From Lysobacter soli (lineage in GTDB: Bacteria; Pseudomonadota; Gammaproteobacteria; Xanthomonadales; Xanthomonadaceae), in assembly GCF_003382285.1 (NCBI RefSeq), contig NZ_QTJR01000001.1, positions 372,001-436,000 of the forward strand: a stretch of 64,000 nt of DNA, read 5' to 3'. Of this stretch, positions 54,694 through 63,300 are shown piece by piece. Position 1 is the first letter of the stretch. Each line of letters begins with the position of its first letter. A program made the translations under genes and the position numbers. The notes beneath the pieces are model-generated. The model did not search any database, was not told the origin of the DNA, and saw only the letters and a program-made list of their open reading frames with translations.

Positions 54694-56535
54694 ATGGCCA
54701 TCCTGCGGCTTCGCCTTCCTTTCGTCCTGCTGCTTTCCTGCGCGATCGCGCCATGGGCGATGCCGTCGACTGCTTCGGCAACGACGTACTACGTACGCAC
54801 CGATGGCGGTACCGACGAGCAATGCAACGGCCGCGCCGACGCGGCATATCCCGGCAGCGGCAACAACGTCGATTGCGCGTGGAGCCATCCGAACTACGCG
54901 CTGCCGACCAACGATCGCCCGAGAATCGACGGCGGCGACACGCTGATCATCGGACCGGGCGAATACATGATCGGCTGGGAGTCGCCGGGGCTCTCGACGA
55001 AGAGCACGCGCTGCGACCGCTCCTCGCCGTACGACTGCTATCCCGCGTCGCCGCCGAGCGGTACCGCGCAGCAACGCACGCGCATCCTCGGCGCCGGCCA
55101 TGACTCCGGCTGCAAGGCGCCGCCGAAGCTGTGGGGCACCAACCGCGTGGACCTGGTGTTCAACCTGCAGGACGCCGACAACGTCGAAGTCGGCTGCCTG
55201 GAGATCACCGACAAGAGCGACTGCGTGGAATTCCACGCGAACGACGACGTGCGCTGCGAGCGCGACGCGCCGCCGTTCGGGCAATGGGCATCGATAGGCA
55301 TCGGCGCGAAACGCTCGAGGAACGTCTGGCTGCACGACCTGAACATCCACGGATTGTCGGGTCGCGGCGTGATGGCCGGCGGGCTACGCGACTGGACCAT
55401 CGAACGCGTGCGCATCCACGCCAACGGCTGGGCGGGCTGGGACGGCGACGTCGGCGAAGGCGAAAGCTCGAACGACGGCGACATCGTGTTCCGCAACGTG
55501 GAAATCGCGTGGAACGGCTGCGCCGAACGCTGGCAGACCGGCGAGCCCTACGCGTGCTGGGCGCAGGAGGAAGGCGGCTACGGCGACGGCCTGGGCACCG
55601 GCAAGACCGATGGCCATTGGCTGGTCGAGGACTCGCGCATCCACCACAACACGTCCGACGGCCTCGATCTGCTGTACACCGACGAATCGAAGACGGCGAC
55701 GGTCGTCGTGCGTCGCGTGTACGCCGCCGCGAACGCCGGCAACCAGGTGAAAACCGCGGGCAACGCGCTGGTCGAGAACTCGGTGATCGTCGGCCAGTGC
55801 GCGTACTTCCACAAGAAATACGACATGAGCGACGGCGACATGTGCCGCGCGTACGGCAACGCGCTATCGATCGGCGTGGGGCCGAAGCAGACCGCGACCG
55901 TGCGGCACAACACCATCACTGGCGAAGGCGACTGCCTGATCCTCACCGCCGGCGGCAACGCGACCTCGCGCGTGGACATCTACAACAACGCGCTGATCGG
56001 CCAGAAGGACGTCACCGCCAGCGACGGCGACATGCGCAGCTGCGCGCATTACGCCGACGACAGCACGGCGGTGGTGAGCTTCGCGGGAAACGCGTTCTGG
56101 AACGTCAAGGACGACATGTGCCCGCCCGGCAACGTGTGCGGACGCGAACCGAAGATCGCCAGCAGCGACATGGCGACGTTCGATCCCGCGCCTCTGGCCG
56201 GCAGCCCGCTGATCGACCATGCGACGCAGAACACGAGCGTGACGTCGGACTTCCTGCGGCAGTCGCGACCGATGGGTGCGGCGGCGGACATTGGCGCAGT
56301 CGAGTATCAGGGCGGAACTGCGGCTGCCGTGCCTGGTGCGGGCGCGGCGCCGGACGCGTCGAAGGCCGCCTCGTCGAATGCGAGCGACGGATCGGCCATC
56401 GACGGCACGTCGTCGGGTGCCGTGACGCCGACGCAGTCTTCGGGCTGGATGATCGGGACGATCGCGGTGGCGTCGCTGCTCACCGCCGGCGTGGCAGCGG
56501 CGCTGCGGAAGCATCGGGGGCGGAAGGTGGGGTGA
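54694..56535 (+). CDS. Secreted Cys-rich right-handed beta-helix protein with C-terminal membrane tail
   Basis: A 613-aa exported protein. The signal peptide ends near residue 30 (STASA). YYVRTDGG and DTLIIGPGEY open a right-handed parallel beta-helix rich in Asn/Asp/Gly turns (WLHDLNIHGLSG, VENSVIVG, VRHNTITGEG and VDIYNNALIG). It contains some 18 cysteines. After a Ser/Ala-rich spacer (about 545-580) come SSGWMIG, a membrane segment of about 19 residues and a basic tail RKHRGRK, a layout like C-terminal sorting tags. The fold suggests a polysaccharide lyase, epimerase or binding role. No catalytic residues can be assigned. Confidence 0.8.
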   Translation: MAILRLRLPFVLLLSCAIAPWAMPSTASATTYYVRTDGGTDEQCNGRADAAYPGSGNNVDCAWSHPNYALPTNDRPRIDGGDTLIIGPGEYMIGWESPGLSTKSTRCDRSSPYDCYPASPPSGTAQQRTRILGAGHDSGCKAPPKLWGTNRVDLVFNLQDADNVEVGCLEITDKSDCVEFHANDDVRCERDAPPFGQWASIGIGAKRSRNVWLHDLNIHGLSGRGVMAGGLRDWTIERVRIHANGWAGWDGDVGEGESSNDGDIVFRNVEIAWNGCAERWQTGEPYACWAQEEGGYGDGLGTGKTDGHWLVEDSRIHHNTSDGLDLLYTDESKTATVVVRRVYAAANAGNQVKTAGNALVENSVIVGQCAYFHKKYDMSDGDMCRAYGNALSIGVGPKQTATVRHNTITGEGDCLILTAGGNATSRVDIYNNALIGQKDVTASDGDMRSCAHYADDSTAVVSFAGNAFWNVKDDMCPPGNVCGREPKIASSDMATFDPAPLAGSPLIDHATQNTSVTSDFLRQSRPMGAAADIGAVEYQGGTAAAVPGAGAAPDASKAASSNASDGSAIDGTSSGAVTPTQSSGWMIGTIAVASLLTAGVAAALRKHRGRKVG

Positions 56536-56656
56536 GGGTTGCCCCTCTCGTCGATTCGTCGTCCACGCATCTGCAATTCAACGCCGTCAATCTCGACGGC
56601 GGCCGACGCGCACGCTCGCCACGCCGGGCTCTTCGGGCGCGACGACCCACATCACC

Positions 56657-56681
56657 GTCATCCCGGCAATGGCCGGGACCC
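56657..56681. repeat. REP-like palindrome
   Basis: gtcatcccggcaatggccgg plus gaccc is a diverged member of the same palindrome family. The gene-free stretch 56536-57201 also holds two palindromes (56794-56871, 56928-56955) and further REP units (57013-57147); otherwise no gene is seen in it. Confidence 0.65.
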
Positions 56682-56793
56682 AGCCCGCAACCTGCGGGCA
56701 CTCTCGTCCCAAGTGGTCGGCGCCGGGCTCGCGCTTTTGCTTCTGCCTTACGCCTTTGATCTTCCAGCGACTTAAAGCGAGCCGAGCACCGGA

Positions 56794-56871
56794 GGCAATC
56801 AGGGGCGAAGAGTCGCCCACTGTCTGAGCGGAGCGAAGCGCAGCGAGTTTGGGCGACGTCCCCTGATTGCC
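56794..56871. repeat. Long nested inverted repeat
   Basis: Outer arms ggcaatcagggg (56794-56805) and cccctgattgcc (56860-56871) are perfect complements. Inner arms tcgccca (56813) and tgggcga (56850) add a second stem. Together they form a 78-base hairpin enclosing gagcggagcgaagcgcagcg. The same words recur nowhere else in this window. Confidence 0.8.
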
Positions 56872-56927
56872 GAGGAGCGCAGGGCACCGCCGCGTAGCGG
56901 CGGCTCGCGTCAGGAGCGGATGGTTTT

Positions 56928-56955
56928 GGTTACTTTTGCCGAAACAAAAGTAACC
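56928..56955. repeat. Perfect 11-bp stem-loop
   Basis: ggttacttttg and caaaagtaacc flank the loop ccgaaa. It is AT-richer than its surroundings and lacks a trailing T run on either strand. It lies between the 78-base hairpin and a REP cluster. Confidence 0.75.
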
Positions 56956-57012
56956 CGCTCGTTCACGAGCGGAAGCTGTTGATCTTGCTTCCGCGTTGCC
57001 CGCGTGAGTTCC

Positions 57013-57147
57013 GTTCCCGCGGGAATGACGGTCCACTGCTGGAGCAAAATGGATTCCAGCTTTCGCTGGAATGACGGTGAGGCGGGCTACCGGGACGAAA
57101 GTACCCGAACGTCACGGGCCTGGGTCCCGGCTTTCGCCGGGATGACG
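57013..57147. repeat. Cluster of three REP-like palindromes
   Basis: Units at 57013 (ttcccgcgggaatgacgg), 57050 (ggattccagctttcgctgga) and 57121 (gtcccggctttcgccgggat) are all in the same orientation, just downstream of the convergent flippase gene. Confidence 0.75.
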
Positions 57148-57201
57148 GATAAAGCGTTTCGCCGGCGTGGGAATGCCGAAAGCCCCGACAACCCGCAACG
57201 C

Positions 57202-58698
57202 CTACCCCACCGCCCCTTCGCCAATCCGCCGCTCGACCGCACGCAACTTCGGATACAGCATCGCCCGCAGGCGCCCATCGAGCGCCAGCAGCACCAGCAG
57301 ATACGGCATGCCGATCAGCATTCCGCCGACGAGCATCCGCTGCCATCCCGGACGCAGCGACAGCTGCACCGTGACCCATCCGCCGAGCAGCGCGGCGATC
57401 GCGGCGAAAACGACCGTGGTCAGCGTCTTCGCATCCGGGAACTGTCGCAGTGAACGATCCACCATCACGCAGGCCGCCAGGCTCGACACCGCCGAACTCA
57501 CCAGCGTCGCGTACGCCGCGCCCATCACGCCGTACGCCGGGATCCAGAACCAGTTCAGCGCTGCGTTGACCGCCACCGCCAGGCACATCAGTGCCAACAC
57601 GGTTTTCGTGCGGCGCTCCAGCACGAGGCCGAAGCCGCACACCAGCATCACCGGCAGGATCGCGTTCATCGCGCCCATCAGTTCGAACACGGGGCCCGAT
57701 TGCGCCTTGCCCGCGCCGCTGAGCGCGATGATCAGGTCCGTGCCCAGCGTCCACAGCAGGATGGCGACGCCGATCGCGGCATAGGTCATCGGCATCAGCA
57801 TCGTGCGCTTGAGCGCGCGCACGGCCGCCGCGCCGTCGGTGGTGAACACGCGGTTCGCGGCGGGCGTGAACGACTCGAACACGGTGAGGTTCATGAACAT
57901 GTGCACCTGCATCGCCAGCGCCGCGCCGACGCTGTAGATGCCGACCACCGCGAAGTCGCCCGACAGGTTCTTGAGCATGATGCGGTCGACCGACACCAGC
58001 GCGACAGCGAGGATCTCCGTTGCCACCAGCGGCATGCCGTAGGCGAACGACTGGCGCAGTTCCGCCGCATCCATGCGGCTGCGCGCGAAATGCAGGTTGC
58101 GGCGCGCCCAGCCGAAGTAGAAGGCCATGCCGACCACCACGGCGAGCAGCTTTCCGCCATACGCCGCCGCCGCGGTGTGCTGCACCGCCAGCACCGCGCC
58201 CAGCATCAGTGCCAGTTGCAGCCAACGCCAGGCGACGCGCGTGAGCATCACCGTGCGCGACTGTTCCGTCACGCGCAGCACGGTTTCGACGAGGCTGGAA
58301 TACACCAGCATCGGCGTCATCACCAGCGCCATCCAGAACACGGGCGAATGACCATCGCCGGTGACGTAGCCGTGCACGATCACCACCGCACCGACGAACG
58401 CCCACAACGCGAGCGAGCCGATCATCGGCAGGTAGAACAGGTTCGTGGCGAACGAACGCATGCGCTCCTCGTCGCCACCGTGCGGATAGAAGCGCTGGAT
58501 CGAATGCTGCGCGCCGAGCTTGGCGACGGCCACCGCCATCAGCACCCAGGTTTCGTAGTAGCCGAGGATGCCGTACTGCGTGTTGTCCAGCAGCCGCGTG
58601 AGCAGCGGGAACGACACGAGCCCCGCCATCATCACCAGCAGGTTGGCGGTGGAGTAGCGCAGGTAATGCCGGGCCAGACCGGGGGTGCCGTTGCTCAT
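57202..58698 (-). CDS. Oligosaccharide flippase (Wzx/MATE-like)
   Basis: A 498-aa polytopic inner-membrane protein with 12-14 predicted helices. The N terminus HYLRYSTANLLVMMAGLVSFPLLTRLLDNTQYGILGYYETW is typical of Wzx-type polysaccharide or lipid-linked oligosaccharide exporters, and FVPAYGVMGAAYATL-like text occurs late (IPAYGVMGAAYATLVS). It starts 1 bp beyond the stop of the preceding hydrolase gene, so it is the last gene of the NRPS operon. It probably flips a lipid-linked glycan or glycopeptide made by this region. Confidence 0.88.
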   Translation of the reverse strand: MSNGTPGLARHYLRYSTANLLVMMAGLVSFPLLTRLLDNTQYGILGYYETWVLMAVAVAKLGAQHSIQRFYPHGGDEERMRSFATNLFYLPMIGSLALWAFVGAVVIVHGYVTGDGHSPVFWMALVMTPMLVYSSLVETVLRVTEQSRTVMLTRVAWRWLQLALMLGAVLAVQHTAAAAYGGKLLAVVVGMAFYFGWARRNLHFARSRMDAAELRQSFAYGMPLVATEILAVALVSVDRIMLKNLSGDFAVVGIYSVGAALAMQVHMFMNLTVFESFTPAANRVFTTDGAAAVRALKRTMLMPMTYAAIGVAILLWTLGTDLIIALSGAGKAQSGPVFELMGAMNAILPVMLVCGFGLVLERRTKTVLALMCLAVAVNAALNWFWIPAYGVMGAAYATLVSSAVSSLAACVMVDRSLRQFPDAKTLTTVVFAAIAALLGGWVTVQLSLRPGWQRMLVGGMLIGMPYLLVLLALDGRLRAMLYPKLRAVERRIGEGAVG

Positions 58699-58699
58699 T

Positions 58700-59581
58700 T
58701 CAGGGCGTCCGCGCGCCGAATTCGGCCTGCATCCACGCGGCGATGCGCTTGAACAGCACGCCGCGATGCTTGCGAAGGAAGAAGGTGTGGTCGTATTCGC
58801 GCCAGAACTCCAGGCTCACCTGCTTCTCCTGCGCGGCGCGCCCGAGGCTCGCGGCCAGCTGCGCGCGATGGTTGAAATAGTGGTACGCGCCACCGGTGAA
58901 GACGAACAGCAGGCGAACGTCGCGCGCGACCATCTCCGAGAGCATGCCGCGTGCCTGCCCGCGTTCGGGCCAGTCGCGGAAATCCGACAGCGACGGCGCG
59001 GGATTGCGGCGCGACATCAGGAAACGCAGCACCTTTCCGACGTCGAACAATCGCGGCACGACATGCCGAACCCAGAAGCCCGGCGTCGGATACGCCACAC
59101 CGTCCAGCAGGATCGCCCCGGCCACGCGCGCATCGACGGCGCCGACATGGAACGCGTCGTCGGCGCCCGAGCACAGGCCGCAGAGGACGAAGCGCTCCGC
59201 ACCGGTTTCGTGCGCGAGCACGCGCATCGCGGCGTCGATCTCGCGCTGGCGACGCTCGCCCGCGGCCTTGCCCGGCAGCGCGCTGTCGCCGAGGCCGGAC
59301 TGGTCGAAACGAAATACCGCGAAACCCAGCGCCGCGAGCATGCGCGCGAGTTCCACGTGCATGCGGAACGGACCCGTATGGCGCGTGAGCCCTGCGTTGA
59401 GCAACAGCACGCCGACCTTCGCCACGTCGCCGTGCGGCCGCGTGACCACGCCGACGAGGCCTTCGCCGAATCCATGCGCGGTCTCGACGAACGCGTCGTG
59501 CGCGTGCGTCGCCGCGTGAGTGTGCGACCGCGCGACCTCCGTGCGGCCTTCCAGCGCCTTCTCGTCGAGTTGCAGGTTCAC
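58700..59581 (-). CDS. Alpha/beta hydrolase resembling exosortase-A-associated hydrolase
   Basis: A 293-aa alpha/beta hydrolase. The opening GLVGVVTRPHGDVAKVGVLLLNAGLTRHTGPFRMHVELARML and VFRFDQSGLGDS are like the short hydrolases of exosortase-A polysaccharide loci. The presumed nucleophile elbow is LCGLCSGADDA, where a Cys or Ser occupies the centre instead of GxSxG. A late His is in YDHTFFLRKHRG. GTG 59581 overlaps the stop of the next hydrolase (GTGA). The substrate is unknown; deacylation or thioester editing for the adjacent NRPS is a guess. Confidence 0.82.
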   Translation of the reverse strand: MNLQLDEKALEGRTEVARSHTHAATHAHDAFVETAHGFGEGLVGVVTRPHGDVAKVGVLLLNAGLTRHTGPFRMHVELARMLAALGFAVFRFDQSGLGDSALPGKAAGERRQREIDAAMRVLAHETGAERFVLCGLCSGADDAFHVGAVDARVAGAILLDGVAYPTPGFWVRHVVPRLFDVGKVLRFLMSRRNPAPSLSDFRDWPERGQARGMLSEMVARDVRLLFVFTGGAYHYFNHRAQLAASLGRAAQEKQVSLEFWREYDHTFFLRKHRGVLFKRIAAWMQAEFGARTP

Positions 59582-60387
59582 CACGGCACCTGTGCGGTCA
59601 TGCGCTGCGCGAGCTGGGCGACCGCGCGACGCGGGAATACCTGGCCGCCGAAACGCGACGGCACGTTCCATTCGGGACGCTCGCCTTCGTCGAGCAGCAC
59701 CGCTTCCACCGACACGCCGCCAGCGCGTTGCTCGCGGGCGAAGCGATCGAGCTCCTCGTCCATTTCCCACACCGCCATGCGCACGCGGCTGCCGCGCGGC
59801 AGCTTCAAGTGCGCGGCATCGAGTGCGGACAATGCGTCGAGCAACGCGTCGGTGGCGCCGAAGCCGAGCAGCTCGCCTTCGTCGGATTCGTGCGTGACGT
59901 TCACGTAGCGGCCGCTGCCATGCAGTTGCTGACGATGTTGCCCTCTCCACGAGGCCACGAGCGTCGCGCCGACCAGTTGCGGATCCCACAGCACGACTTC
60001 GACCGGATCGACGCGGCGTTCCAGCGCGGCGAGCAGCGGCAACGCCGCGCTTCGCAGCGCGAGGAACTGCACGCTGTCCACTTCACCCCGGTGCAGCAGT
60101 TCGGTCGATGCACGTTCCAGGTCGTCGAGCATGCCCGGCAGGCTGAGCTCGATGTCCTGCCCGCCCGAATCGCCGGTGCCATACCAGTCGAACGTCAGCG
60201 CGGGAATGCCGTACTGCCCCACCGTCTGCGCGAGCGACCACAGCGCACGATGGCTGCGGATGCCATCCTGCAGCAGTGGCGCGCACAGCAGCAGCGCCTG
60301 GTTCGATTCCGGATTCGCGTCCTCGCGTCCGTGCAACAGGCCGAACAGGTTGCGTCCGGGTGCACCGAAAAAGAACGGCGCGCTCAT
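59578..60387 (-). CDS. Alpha/beta hydrolase-like protein resembling the second exosortase-A-associated hydrolase
   Basis: A 269-aa protein. The N terminus APFFFGAPGRNLFGLLHG, then LLLCAPLLQDGIRSHRAL and ALTFDWYGTGDSGG, is alpha/beta-hydrolase-like. The nucleophile elbow region reads FLALRSAALPLL, which lacks a clear GxSxG, so catalysis is doubtful. ATG 60387 overlaps the NRPS stop (ATGA). It pairs with the next hydrolase, as these two families do in exosortase-A loci. It might be a non-catalytic partner or a diverged thioesterase. Confidence 0.8.
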   Translation of the reverse strand: MSAPFFFGAPGRNLFGLLHGREDANPESNQALLLCAPLLQDGIRSHRALWSLAQTVGQYGIPALTFDWYGTGDSGGQDIELSLPGMLDDLERASTELLHRGEVDSVQFLALRSAALPLLAALERRVDPVEVVLWDPQLVGATLVASWRGQHRQQLHGSGRYVNVTHESDEGELLGFGATDALLDALSALDAAHLKLPRGSRVRMAVWEMDEELDRFAREQRAGGVSVEAVLLDEGERPEWNVPSRFGGQVFPRRAVAQLAQRMTAQVPW

Positions 60388-63300
60388 TCGACCGTCCCCG
60401 GCGTGCGCAGCAGGCGCTTCATCGTGCGTGCCATGCGCGACCCCATGCCGCTGCGTTCCTCGCGCGCAATGTTCATCGGCAGGTCCGCGGCGATCTGCGC
60501 CAGGTTCGTCGCCGCCAGCCGCATCAGCTGGATGCGCACGCCGGTGTCCTTCGCCACGCGGCTGGACATCTGCACCGCGAGCATCGAGTTGCCGCCAAGG
60601 TCGAAGAAGTTGTCCTGCGCGCGCACGTCGACGCCGAGCAGTTCCTTCCACAACTCGCGCAGGTAGATCGCGCGCGGGTCGTGGTCGGCAACGGCATCGT
60701 TGTCCGACGCATCCGCCTTCTCCACCGAAGGCGCGGGTTCGCCGCGCCCCTGCGCGCTCAGGATTGCCGCGGCGAGCTTCGCCACCAGCGCCGGCGATTC
60801 GATCATGCCCTGGTGGTCGCCCGGAATCGGCACGACATGCACGTTGCCGCACATCGCTTCCCAGCCAAGCTTCGGCTTGGCGCTGAGCTCCGGCGGCTGG
60901 TTGTCGGCGCGGAACAGCACGATGCCACCGGCATACGGCTTGACGAAGTACTTCACGTACGCACGCATGTGCGTGGCTTCGAGCTCGGCGTAGCGCACGT
61001 TGTGTGGCAGTTCCTCACCCGCGTCGCGTGCCTGCTGCGCCTGCTGGCGAAGCTTCGACGCCTGCAGGCGCCCGCCGACGACGCCGCCGAGCGTCGCGAT
61101 GCGCTCGCCCAGCGTCTGCCCCTGCATGCGGCGATGCAGCCGCCGCACGCGACCGGAGAGGCCGCTCTGCGCCTGCGCGCGATAGCGGATGCCGAACTCC
61201 GCCGAGGTATCGACCAGGCCGAGCATGCCGACGGTTTCGCCGGCGGCCATCAGTTGCTGGGCCATCTCGAAGGCGATGATGCCGCCCATCGAGCCGCCGG
61301 CCACGTGATACGGGCCGTGCGGCTGCACGCTGCGGATCTCGCGCACGTAGCGTTCGGCCATCTTCTCGACGCTGTCCAGCGGTGCGGTGCGGCCGTCCAG
61401 GCCGAGCGCCTGCAGGCCGTAGACCGGGATGCCGGCGGGCATCGCCTCGGCGAGCGGACGGTAGTTCAGCACGTTGCCGCCCACCGCATGCACGAGGAAC
61501 AGCGGCGCGCCTTCGCCGTGCGGGCGGATCGGCACCAGCGGCGCCCACGGATCCGGACGTGCGTCGTCGCCATGCGCGTGGATGTCGTTGCTCACGCGCT
61601 GGTACTCGCGCGCCAGCGCACGCACCGTGCGCGCGGTGAGCAGCGTGGCCAACGGCAGGTTGACGCCGGTCTGCTTGTTGAAGCGATGGAACATCTGCAC
61701 GGCCTGCAGCGAATGCCCGCCGAGCGAAAAGAAATCATCGTCCGCGCCGATGTCCGGCTTGCGTAGCAGGTCGCGCCAGATCTCGAGCAGCTGCAGGCCG
61801 GGTTCGTCCAGTGGCTCGTCGGTCTGTTCGGCCGTCGCGGCCGCGGGCTCCGCTTGCGCGTCTCCCGCTGGTTCGGGCGTGCGACCGAAGCGCAGCGGCT
61901 GACCGTCGTCGAACTGCGTGATCTGCTCGAGCGTGAGCGAGGGATCGCGACCGAGCGCCTTCAGTACCGCGACGTAGCGATCGCGCAGCAGCGCCGCGGT
62001 TTCGTCCAGGAAGATGTCGGCGTTGTAGATGAAGCCGCCCGACAGGCCCGTGTCCTGTTCGACGAACCACAGGCCCAGGTCCTGCGTGGATGCAGTCTGG
62101 AACACCGGATAGCGCTCGTGCGTGAGCGGTCCCCATTCGCACATGCGCTGGCGGATGTCCTGGAACGAGAACAGCGCGTGATACAGCACCGCGCCGCCTT
62201 CCCGGCTGCGCACGCTCAGCTCGCGCACCAGGTCTTCGAGCCGGATGTCCGGATGCGCGAAGCTGTCCAGCACGACGTCCTTCACCTGCTTCACGGCCTG
62301 CGCGAAAGTCATCGATGGATCGATCTCCATGCGCAGCGGCAGCAGGCTGGTGAAGTAGCCCATCAGGTTCTCGACTTCGGCCGTGTTGCGCCCGCGCACC
62401 GGCGTGCCGACGATCAGCTCGCGCAGGTTCGACGTGCGGCTGATCAGCGCGAAGTACGCGGTGAGCAGCACCATGTACAGCGTCGCGTCGACCTTGCGCG
62501 CGGTCTCGTGCAGCGCCGCGGTCACGTCGCTGGCGACGGTGATGCGATGCGTGACGCCGCGCCCCGACATGCCCGGGCGACGCGGCAGGTCGGTCGGGAG
62601 CGCTTCGATCGCGTGGCCGACGCCGCCCAGCCGCTCGCGCCAGAACGCCAGCTGCTTGGCGTATTCCGGGCCTTGCAGCCAGTCGCGGTGCCACGCGGAG
62701 AAATCCGCGTACGTCACCGTCAGTTCCGGCAGCTTCGGCTCGCGCTTCCCCAGCTGCGCGGCGTAGAGCTCGGCCATGTCGGTGTACATCAGGTCGAACG
62801 ACCAGCCGTCCCAGATCAGGTGATGCGTCATGAAGAACCACACGTGCTCTTCCGGCCCGAGGCGGAACAGCCGCGAGCGGATCAGCGGCGCGCGATCGAG
62901 TTCGAACGGCGTCTGGATGAGCGCGTCCATGCGGCGGGAGACTTCTGCCTCGCGCTCGTCTTTCGGGAGATGGCTCACGTCGACGACGTCGGTGATGTCG
63001 ACATCGACCACGTCGTGCACGATCTGCATCGGCTCGCCGTCGATGAGGCCAATGGTCGTGCGCAGCACGCTCTGGCGCTGGATCATCGCGTTCAGCGCGG
63101 CCTGGAACGCATCCAGCTCCAGCGGTCCGCGCAGACGATGCGCGCTGGGCGTGTTGTAGGTGATCTGGCCGGGGTTGAACTGTTCGAGCAGGTACAGCCG
63201 CTCCTGCATGACCGACATCGGCCCGCGCGTGCGATCGGTGAGCGGCTTGATCGGCTCGCGCGCAGGCAGCGCCTCGCCGTCCATGCCCTGCACCATCCGC

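Noticed and set aside
54694-56535. Classical PEP-CTERM tag on the beta-helix protein
   Set aside because: The C terminus has the membrane helix and basic tail but no Pro-Glu-Pro before it, so it cannot be called PEP-CTERM.
55131-56759. 542-codon plus-strand frame overlapping the beta-helix gene and running into the gap
   Set aside because: It is out of frame with the beta-helix protein, rich in Arg and without domains, and its tail lies in the palindrome region.
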